Source: Nocardioides sp.
GTDB lineage: Bacteria; Actinomycetota; Actinomycetes; Propionibacteriales; Nocardioidaceae
Length of the DNA stretch: 64,000 bases
NCBI GenBank assembly: GCA_025924815.1
Contig: JAICHQ010000008.1
Span: 1-64,000, forward strand
Reading direction: 5' to 3'
Every line of letters begins with the position of its first letter. The first letter of the stretch is position 1. This document shows, one piece after another, positions 58,376 through 64,000 of this stretch. Under the pieces are notes generated by a model. It was not told the DNA's origin. It did not search any database and saw nothing but the letters and a program-made list of their open reading frames with translations. Made by a program: the position numbers and the translations under genes.

Positions 58376-59152
58376 ATGGAAGTCGTCATCACGGCCACGG
58401 CTCAGGAGGCAGGGCAGGTGGCCGCCAGGCCTGTGCTCGACGCGCTGGCAGGCGACCCCGCACTGGTGCTCGGGGTCGCCACCGGCGAGTCGCCACGGCC
58501 GATCTACCGGGCCCTCGCGCAGGCTCACGCAGCGGGCACGGACTTCTCACGGATGCGCTGCTTCGCCCTCGACGAGTACGTCGGACTGCCGGCGGACCAT
58601 CCGGCGTCCTACCACGCGGTGATCCGTCGCGAGCTCGTCGAGCCACTCGGCCTCGACACCGCCGAGGTGCACGTGCCGGATGGCATGGCCGACGACCTGC
58701 TGGCCGTGTGCGCGACCTACGAGGCCGCGATCAGGGCGGCGGGTGGAATCGCGGTCCAGCTGCTCGGCATCGGCGCCGACGGGCACATCGGCTTCAACGA
58801 GCCGACCTCCTCGCTGGCCTCGCGCACGCGGATCAAGACTTTGACCGCGCGCACCCGTCGGGACAACGCGCAGTTCTTCGGCGACTCGGCGGTCCCGACG
58901 CAGTGCGTGACGCAGGGGCTCGGGACCATTCTGGAGGCGCGTCACCTCGTCCTTGTCGCCTTTGGCGAGCGGAAGGCGGAGGGTGTCGCAGCGGCCGTGG
59001 AGGGACCGGTCTCCGCCCGATGCCCCGCGTCGGTGATACAGCTCCACCCGCACGTGACGGTCATCCTCGACGAGGCCGCCGCCGCGGAACTCGAGCTGTC
59101 CGAGTACTACCGGAGCACTTATGCCACCAAACCGAGCTGGCAACAGCTCTGA
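58376..59152 (+). CDS. nagB: Glucosamine-6-phosphate deaminase
   Basis: A 258-aa aldose-ketose isomerase/deaminase that turns glucosamine-6-P into fructose-6-P and ammonia. The catalytic regions are complete: FALDEYVGLPADHPASY, and GIGADGHIGFNEP with the active-site His and Glu. It starts 2 bp after the glycosidase-like gene and ends the island's gene string, pointing to an amino sugar as the final product of the pathway. No NagA or dedicated sugar kinase is nearby, apart from the ROK protein. Confidence 0.93.
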   Translation: MEVVITATAQEAGQVAARPVLDALAGDPALVLGVATGESPRPIYRALAQAHAAGTDFSRMRCFALDEYVGLPADHPASYHAVIRRELVEPLGLDTAEVHVPDGMADDLLAVCATYEAAIRAAGGIAVQLLGIGADGHIGFNEPTSSLASRTRIKTLTARTRRDNAQFFGDSAVPTQCVTQGLGTILEARHLVLVAFGERKAEGVAAAVEGPVSARCPASVIQLHPHVTVILDEAAAAELELSEYYRSTYATKPSWQQL

Positions 59153-59186
59153 GCAGCTCGACGACGGTGCCCGTCCGCAGACGAAG

Positions 59187-59310
59187 ACGACAAGCTCGCC
59201 CGACAGGTCTTCGACGGTCCGGTTGCCGAGAAGGGGACGCCGGACGAGATCGGGCCTGATGGGTGCGGTAATGAAGAAGATGCGCGGTCAGGCCGGCGTG
59301 GCCCGGGGTG
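59187..59310 (+). pseudogene. Diverged, internally deleted copy of the gatB 3' end
   Basis: Translated in pieces the segment reads DDKLARQVFDGPVAEKGTPDEIG and then LMGAVMKKMRGQAG, against [23 protein letters not shown] and [14 protein letters not shown] in gatB. The first 22 bases are identical to gatB 46269-46290. About 120 bp corresponding to the middle is missing. There is no start or upstream gatB sequence, so this is a relic. Confidence 0.85.
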
Positions 59311-59334
59311 TCGTCGAAGGGCGGCGAGGGGATA

Positions 59335-59545
59335 GCCTGCGGCTGTTACATCCAGCACGCCCGTGGTGGGGGAAGCCGGTCGAAGTCCGGCGCTGACCCG
59401 CAACCGTAGGTCGTGTCCTTCTCGGGGGACGCGATGAGCCGGAGCACCCGAAACGGCGCGTCCCGAACACACGCTGTCGAGGAACGCAGCGGGTGGGTTC
59501 CTGCTCCGGCCCGGAGCGCCTGCCCGCTGTCGCAGCGGGAAGGAA
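59335..59545 (+). ncRNA. Cobalamin (B12) riboswitch with translational expression platform
   Basis: The aptamer core is recognisable from GGGGGAAGCCGGTCGAAGTC, then GCTGACCCGCAACCGTA, and the B12-box-like GAGCCGGAGCACCCG (59436-59450). Downstream, CCCGCTG (59523-59529) can pair either with CAGCGGG at 59487-59493 or with CAGCGGG at 59533-59539, the latter adjoining the AAGGAAAG ribosome site of the next gene. This suggests B12-dependent control of translation. The 5' boundary is approximate. Confidence 0.88.
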
Positions 59546-59548
59546 AGC

Positions 59549-60640
59549 ATGTCCATCTCCACCTCCGTACGACGCGCCGGGGTCGCTCTCGTCGCATCCG
59601 CCCTGGCGGCCTCGCTGGTCGCCGTCGGCACCCCGGCCGAGGCCGTCTCGCCGACGTCGCCGGCCGGTCGCGGCGCGACCTGGCTCGCCAACCAGCTGAA
59701 CGCCAAGGGCCTGATCCACAACCGTCAGTACGCGTTCAACGACTACGGCCTCACCGCCGACACGGTGCTCGCCCTCGACTCGATCGGCGGGCACCAGCGT
59801 GACGTCCGGCGGGCACGCAAGGCGCTCGCCCGCCACGTGGCCGCCTACACCGGGAAGAAGACCGATCGGTACGCCGGCGCCACGGCCAAGCTGGCCGTCG
59901 TGGCCCAGGAGACCGGTGGCGGCGCGCGGCACTTCGGCGGGTACAACCTCGTCGCCCGCCTCGGCCGGCTGGTGGCCACCGACGCGCCGATCGCCGGCCG
60001 GATCGAGGACCGGTCGTCGTACGGCGACTTGGCCAACACCATCGGGCAGATCTTCGCCGTGCGCGCGCTGCTCAGGGCCGGCCATCCGGCGGCCCGCTCG
60101 GCGTTGCGGTTCCTGCTGGAGCAGCAGTGCAACCGCGGCTTCCTGCGGCTCGAGTTCAACTCCGACAAGACCGCGACCCAGCAGGGTTGCACCGGCAGCA
60201 GCCCGGCCGACACGGACGTCACCGCACTGGCCGTGGTCGAGCTGGCCCCGGTGGCCGCGGGCCACGGTGCGCTGCGGCACGCCCTGCGCGACGCCACCCG
60301 CTGGCTGAAGCGCCAGCAGCGATCCAACGGCAGCCTCGGTGGCGGTGTGTCCACCCCAGCGGCCAATGCCAACAGCACCGGTCTGGCCGGCTCGGCCTTC
60401 CGGGCCGAGGGCAGGTGTGGGGCCGCTCGGGCCGCCGCGCGGTGGGTGGCCAAGCTCCAGATCACCGGCAACGTCTCCGGGACCCCCTTGGCGGGGGAGC
60501 GCGGCGCGATCGCCTACGACCGAACGGCCCTGCGGACCGCGCGGCAGGACGGCATCGACAAGACCGCGCGGGACCAGTGGCGGCGGGCCGGAGCGCAGGC
60601 GGCTCCCGCGCTGGTCGCGCTGTCTCGCTGCGGGTCCTGA
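59549..60640 (+). CDS. Secreted alpha/alpha-barrel protein, transcobalamin N-domain-like
   Basis: A 363-aa exported protein with a signal peptide (residues 1-~32, GVALVASALAASLVAVGTPAEA). The mature part contains repeated helical hairpins of the squalene-cyclase/prenyltransferase barrel type, as in DYGLTADTVLAL, YAGATAKLAVV, GDLANTIGQIFAVRALL and DTDVTALAVVELA. The alpha domain of human transcobalamin and intrinsic factor has this fold and binds B12 together with a DUF4430 domain, encoded here by the next gene. Four Cys near the C-terminal half may form disulfides. The B12 riboswitch directly upstream supports B12 binding; terpene cyclisation is unlikely because no DxDD acid motif is seen. 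Confidence 0.8.
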   Translation: MSISTSVRRAGVALVASALAASLVAVGTPAEAVSPTSPAGRGATWLANQLNAKGLIHNRQYAFNDYGLTADTVLALDSIGGHQRDVRRARKALARHVAAYTGKKTDRYAGATAKLAVVAQETGGGARHFGGYNLVARLGRLVATDAPIAGRIEDRSSYGDLANTIGQIFAVRALLRAGHPAARSALRFLLEQQCNRGFLRLEFNSDKTATQQGCTGSSPADTDVTALAVVELAPVAAGHGALRHALRDATRWLKRQQRSNGSLGGGVSTPAANANSTGLAGSAFRAEGRCGAARAAARWVAKLQITGNVSGTPLAGERGAIAYDRTALRTARQDGIDKTARDQWRRAGAQAAPALVALSRCGS

Positions 60641-60645
60641 CCGCC

Positions 60646-61506
60646 GTGACCCGGCTCGTCGTACGCCTCGCCGCCGCGGTCCTCGTGACCGCGGCGGTGG
60701 GGCTCGGCGTGCCGTCCGCAGCCCAGGCCGCCACCTGCAGCTCCTCCCAGGGCATCTCCGTGGTGGTCGACTTCCACCAGCTCGGCGGTGGCGTGCAGAC
60801 CCACTGCGACCGCGGCGGCGCCGGTAAGACCGCCTGGGACCAGCTCGAAGACGTGGGCTACCGGCTGACCGGCGTCCAGAAGCAGCCCGGCTTCGTCTGC
60901 CGCATCGACGACAAGCCGTCGGAGGCCCAGGACGCGTGCGTCACCACACCGCCCGCCGACGCCTACTGGTCGCTGTGGTGGTCGGACGGCAGGTCCGGGA
61001 AGTGGGCGTTCTCCTCCACGGGGGCCGGCTCCCTGAAGGTCCCCGCAGGGGGGTACGTCGCGATGTCCTGGCAGGGCGGGGCCGGCAAGGCCGCACCCGG
61101 AGCCTCGCCCACGCCGCACCCGACCCAGCCGACGTCGAGCCCCACGACCCGCGCGCCCACGAGCCCGGCCTCCTCCCACGCACCGGGTCCGACCCCGTCC
61201 TCGTCCACGACGCCGAGCGCGCCGTCGACTCCGAGCGCCACGACCTCGCCCAGCGCCGGGCCGAGCCGCAGCGCGAAGCGCTCGACGAAGGCGAAGACGA
61301 AGGCGCACCACGAGCCTGCCAAGACAGATGGGCCGCGAGCCGCGGGCCCCGTCGCCGGCGTGAGCACGGGCGGACCCGGTTCGTCGGGCGGATCGGGCTC
61401 CGGAGGCCTGCCCGGCTGGGTCGCGCCGGTCGCGATCGTCGTGCTCTTCGTCGGCGCGACGGCGTTCGTGGTGGCCCGCCGGAATACTAGCGGCGGCCCG
61501 GGATGA
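60646..61506 (+). CDS. Membrane-anchored DUF4430 protein, transcobalamin C-domain-like
   Basis: A 286-aa surface protein: signal peptide (residues 1-~27, AAAVLVTAAVGLGVPSAAQA), DUF4430 domain (residues ~30-140), a Pro/Ser/Thr-rich wall-spanning linker, and a C-terminal membrane helix (GWVAPVAIVVLFVGATAFVVA) with a short tail. The DUF4430 pattern is clear: AWDQLEDVGYRLTG, PGFVCRIDDKPSEAQDAC, YWSLWWSDGRSGKWAFSSTGAGSLKVPAGG. The same domain forms the C-terminal half of transcobalamin. It starts with GTG 60646, 5 bp after the alpha-barrel gene, and overlaps the ECF T gene. Confidence 0.83.
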   Translation: MTRLVVRLAAAVLVTAAVGLGVPSAAQAATCSSSQGISVVVDFHQLGGGVQTHCDRGGAGKTAWDQLEDVGYRLTGVQKQPGFVCRIDDKPSEAQDACVTTPPADAYWSLWWSDGRSGKWAFSSTGAGSLKVPAGGYVAMSWQGGAGKAAPGASPTPHPTQPTSSPTTRAPTSPASSHAPGPTPSSSTTPSAPSTPSATTSPSAGPSRSAKRSTKAKTKAHHEPAKTDGPRAAGPVAGVSTGGPGSSGGSGSGGLPGWVAPVAIVVLFVGATAFVVARRNTSGGPG

Positions 61507-62627
61507 GCGATCGCCTCGCCCGGCTGCGCCCCGCCCGGCTGCCCCGCGACCTGCACCCGGTCGCGTGGTGGCTGTGGGCGCTCGGCCTGGCGGCGGCGGC
61601 GTCGTTCACCACCAACCCCTACGTCCTGCTGCTCCTGATCGGGGTCGCCTGCCTGGCCGTGGCGGCTCGCAGGAGTGCCCAGCCGTGGGCGGACTCGTTC
61701 CGCATCTACCTGTGGCTCGGCGTCGCGATCGTGGTGATCCGGATGCTCTTCCGGGTCCTCCTCGGCGGCGGTGACGGCGGCCGGGTGCTGCTCGACCTCC
61801 CCGAGGTCCCGCTGCCGCACTGGACGCTCGGCCTGCGCCTGCTCGGACCCCTCACCCAGGAGTCCCTGCTCGCGGGCCTGTACGACGGCCTCCGGCTCGC
61901 CGCGATCGTGATCTGCATCGGCTCGGCCAACGCGCTGGCGAACCCCAAGCGGCTGCTGCGCTCGGTGCCCCCCGCCCTGTACGAGATCGGCAGCGCGCTG
62001 GTCGTCGCCGTCACCGTCCTCCCGCAGCTCGTCGACAGCGTGCGCCGGGTCCGCGCCGCCCAGCTGCTTCGAGGCGGTGTCACCGGCCGGGTGCGGGGGC
62101 TGCGACGGCTGATCATCCCGGTGCTCGAGGACTCCCTGGAGCGGTCCCTCGCCCTGGCGGCCGGCATGGACACCCGCGGCTACGGGCGCACGTCGGGGGC
62201 GACGCCGCGCGAACGGCGTACCACGGGCGGGCTGATGCTGCTCGGCCTGGCGGCCCTCGCGGTCGGCATCTACGGCGGCCTCGACCGGACGACCCCCGCC
62301 TGGCTGGGCCGGCCGATGCTGCTGCTCGGCGTCTCGGTGTCGGTCGTCGGGGTCAAGATGGCGGGACATCGGGTCGCCCGCAGCCGCTACCGGCCCGACC
62401 GCTGGCGCTGGCCGGAGCTGGTGGTCGCCACCTCGGGTGTGCTCGTCGGAGCCGCCGGGTGGTGGATGTCGCGCCACCAGCTGACCGTGGCCTACCCCTC
62501 CGTCACCGTCGCGCCCGCCCTGAGCGGGCTCGCCCTGCTGGCCGTGGTCGCGGCAGTCGCCGGTGCCCTCAGCTCCCCGCCGCCGGCGACCACCGGCAGC
62601 CCGGCCGCGGCCGGTGGCGGCACGTGA
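61503..62627 (+). CDS. ECF transporter T component (EcfT/CbiQ family)
   Basis: A 374-aa membrane protein that couples the substrate-binding S subunit to the ATPases. Hydrophobic segments cluster in residues ~20-150 and ~240-350. The coupling helices carry the Ala-Arg-Gly-type signature as AAGMDTRGYGR, preceded by LEDSLERSLALA. It is longer than the usual ~260 aa because of a C-terminal set of helices (LLLGVSVSVVGVKM ... LLAVVAAVAGAL). The ATG overlaps the DUF4430 stop and the ATPase GTG overlaps its stop. The S component is not in the window. Confidence 0.87.
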   Translation: MSDRLARLRPARLPRDLHPVAWWLWALGLAAAASFTTNPYVLLLLIGVACLAVAARRSAQPWADSFRIYLWLGVAIVVIRMLFRVLLGGGDGGRVLLDLPEVPLPHWTLGLRLLGPLTQESLLAGLYDGLRLAAIVICIGSANALANPKRLLRSVPPALYEIGSALVVAVTVLPQLVDSVRRVRAAQLLRGGVTGRVRGLRRLIIPVLEDSLERSLALAAGMDTRGYGRTSGATPRERRTTGGLMLLGLAALAVGIYGGLDRTTPAWLGRPMLLLGVSVSVVGVKMAGHRVARSRYRPDRWRWPELVVATSGVLVGAAGWWMSRHQLTVAYPSVTVAPALSGLALLAVVAAVAGALSSPPPATTGSPAAAGGGT

Positions 62628-64000
62628 TCGAGCTGCGCGATCTCGGCTTCGGGTACGACGGGCCGTCGGGGCGCCCGATCCTGCGCGACGTCGGCCTCGC
62701 CATCGACGAGGGCGAGCTGATCCTCGTCTCGGGCCGCACCGGCGTCGGGAAGTCCACCCTGCTCGGGGTCGTGACCGGGCTGGTGCCGCGCTTCTCCGGC
62801 GGCACCCTCACCGGCGACGTGCTCGTCGACGGACGGTCCGTCGTGCACCAGCCACCCCGCGAGCGGGCGCACGTCGTGGGGTACGTCGGTCAGGACCCGG
62901 CCGCGGGCTTCGTCACCGACAGCGTCGAGGAGGAGCTCGCCTACGGGATGGAGCAGCTCGGCCTCTCCGCCGACACCATGCGCCGTCGGGTCGAGGAGAC
63001 GCTCGACCTCCTCGGCATCGCCGCCTTGCGTCACCGCGACCTACGCACCCTCTCCGGTGGCGAGCAGCAGCGGGTGGCGATCGGCTCGGTCCTGACGATG
63101 CACCCTCGCGTGCTCGTGCTGGACGAGCCGACCTCCGCGCTCGACCCCACGGCTGCCGAGGAGGTGCTCGCCACGCTGACGCGGCTCGTGCAGGACCTCG
63201 GGGTCTCGGTGCTGATGGCCGAGCACCGGCTGGAGCGGGTCGTACCGTTCGCCGACCGGATGGCGCTGCTGCCCGGCGACGGCACCGTGGTCACCGGTCC
63301 ACCGGCGGACCTGCTCGCCGACTCGCCGGTGGTGCCCCCGATCGTGGAGCTCGGCCGCGGCCTGGGCTGGTCGCCGTTGCCGATGACCGTGCGCGACGCA
63401 CGTCGCCTGGCCCGCGGGCTCGAGCTGGGATCGCCGCCGCGGGACGCGGCCCCGTCGGGGACCCCGGCCCCGGCGCTGGTCGGCGCCCACCTGACGGTCG
63501 TGCGCGGAGGGGCGGTGGCGCTGCGCGAGACCTCGGTCACCCTGGTCCGCGGCAGCGTGACCGCGCTGATGGGTCGCAACGGCTCGGGCAAGTCGACACT
63601 GCTGTGGACCCTCCAGGGCACGCGCAGCCGCCGCGCCGGCACGGTGTCGGTCCACGGTGTCGACCCGGCGGCCGAGCCGGCGGCGCGCCGGCGCGAGCTC
63701 GTCGGCCTCGTGCCGCAGACCGCGGCCGACCTGCTCTACCTCGAGTCGGTGGCCGACGAGTGCGCGGCCGCGGATGCCGGCTCCGGTCGCCCCGGCTCGG
63801 GGGAGAGCCGCAAGCTGCTGGACCGGCTGGTGCCGGGCATCCCCGACGGCTCGCACCCCCGTGACCTCTCCGAGGGTCAGCGCCTGGCTCTCGCCCTGGC
63901 CGTCGTGCTGGTGACGTCGCCACCCGTCCTGCTGCTCGACGAGCCGACCCGCGGCCTGGACTACCCCGCGAAGGCGGAGCTGTCGGAGGTGCTGCGCCGG
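62624..64000 (+). CDS. ECF transporter ATPase, two fused ABC domains (3' end outside window)
   Basis: This gene is absent from the ORF track because its frame stays open to the window end. From GTG 62624 it reads 459 codons without a stop. Domain one has Walker A SGRTGVGKST, signature LSGGEQQRVAIG and Walker B VLVLDEPTSALD. Domain two (from ~residue 285) has MGRNGSGKST, a modified signature LSEGQRLALALA and LLLDEPTRGLD at the edge. It would power the T component for B12 uptake. The longer track ORF at 62563 is in a false frame. Confidence 0.9.
   Translation, partial: MIELRDLGFGYDGPSGRPILRDVGLAIDEGELILVSGRTGVGKSTLLGVVTGLVPRFSGGTLTGDVLVDGRSVVHQPPRERAHVVGYVGQDPAAGFVTDSVEEELAYGMEQLGLSADTMRRRVEETLDLLGIAALRHRDLRTLSGGEQQRVAIGSVLTMHPRVLVLDEPTSALDPTAAEEVLATLTRLVQDLGVSVLMAEHRLERVVPFADRMALLPGDGTVVTGPPADLLADSPVVPPIVELGRGLGWSPLPMTVRDARRLARGLELGSPPRDAAPSGTPAPALVGAHLTVVRGGAVALRETSVTLVRGSVTALMGRNGSGKSTLLWTLQGTRSRRAGTVSVHGVDPAAEPAARRRELVGLVPQTAADLLYLESVADECAAADAGSGRPGSGESRKLLDRLVPGIPDGSHPRDLSEGQRLALALAVVLVTSPPVLLLDEPTRGLDYPAKAELSEVLRR

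Larger units (their letters stand above)
46547..59186 (+). other. Putative horizontally acquired catabolic island between gatB and a gatB 3' relic
   Basis: A 12.6 kb co-directional block holds an ABC importer, ROK regulator, two amidohydrolases, a glycosidase-like protein and NagB. It is bounded on the left by gatB and on the right by a diverged copy of the gatB 3' end. A 22-bp perfect direct repeat marks the start of both gatB copies (46269-46290 and 59187-59208). Codon use is somewhat less GC-biased than in neighbouring genes, and the substrate-binding-protein gene contains a TTA leucine codon (47652-47654). No integrase or transposase is visible. Confidence 0.6.

Noticed and set aside
46547-59186. 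Prophage or integrative conjugative element
   Set aside because: No integrase, transfer, replication or structural genes and no tRNA attachment site are present; only metabolic genes flanked by the gatB relic.
59549-60640. Terpene cyclase/prenyltransferase
   Set aside because: The fold repeats fit, but there is no DxDD or DDxxD catalytic motif, a signal peptide is present and the gene follows a B12 riboswitch.
62563-63864. 433-codon ORF in the ECF ATPase region
   Set aside because: Arg/Pro-rich false frame; the real ATPase is the open frame from GTG 62624.

Overview
The window comes from a high-GC actinobacterium. GTG starts and GTGA/ATGA stop-start overlaps are frequent, and the housekeeping gene orders are actinobacterial (mreBCD-mrdA-rodA; rne-rplU-rpmA-obgE-proB; cysteine desulfurase-mnmA-MetE-like ... 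ligA-gatCAB). Together with paired TIGR03960/TIGR03936 genes and a DinB-like/MDMPI protein, this suggests a Nocardioidaceae-type organism. That is inferred from gene content only. No rRNA, tRNA, CRISPR array, transposase or integrase was seen.

Layout. 0-5.3 kb: the cell-elongation cluster (mreB 3' end, mreC, mreD, PBP2, rodA). 5.3-9.6 kb: a DHA2 drug exporter behind a perfect palindromic operator, a two-domain MDMPI/SnoaL protein, a small acidic protein and an amidohydrolase. 9.7-19.9 kb: the TIGR03960 radical SAM gene and its usual partner TIGR03936, separated here by about 7.5 kb. That interval holds a split rifampin-phosphotransferase/PEP-synthase-like pair whose ATP-grasp half is fused to a cyclic-nucleotide-binding domain, an EamA exporter, a membrane-anchored EEP phosphodiesterase, a CynX-type MFS carrier and an AlkZ-like winged-helix protein. 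19.9-26.9 kb: RNase E/G with a long leader, L21, L27, ObgE and glutamate 5-kinase. 27-34.3 kb: a secreted metzincin-like protease, a SpoU methyltransferase behind a possible structured RNA switch, cysteine desulfurase, MnmA, a MetE-like protein behind an attenuator-like repeat set, and gamma-glutamyltranspeptidase. 34.3-39.1 kb: a decayed SigE-type sigma factor fused by deletion to a beta-propeller tail, an O-methyltransferase, a TetR-controlled exporter with two matched operators, and an alpha/beta hydrolase. 39.1-46.5 kb: ligA, a pseudo-M16 membrane protein and gatCAB.

46.5-59.2 kb: a co-directional 12.6 kb catabolic island with a Tat-lipoprotein dipeptide-type ABC importer, a ROK regulator, two unrelated amidohydrolases, a six-hairpin glycosidase-like enzyme and glucosamine-6-phosphate deaminase. 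It sits directly behind gatB and is followed by a diverged, internally deleted copy of the gatB 3' end. This looks like the scar of an insertion that replaced the gatB tail.

59.3-64 kb: a cobalamin riboswitch controls a secreted alpha/alpha-barrel protein, a membrane-anchored DUF4430 protein, an ECF T component and a fused double ECF ATPase that runs off the window. The first two correspond to the two domains of animal transcobalamin/intrinsic factor, made here as separate proteins and coupled to an ECF importer. This B12-capture system is the most interesting locus in the window, followed by the gatB-flanked island and the split phosphotransferase. Several genes lack a Shine-Dalgarno and have a -10-like hexamer 6-7 nt before the start, which suggests leaderless transcripts.
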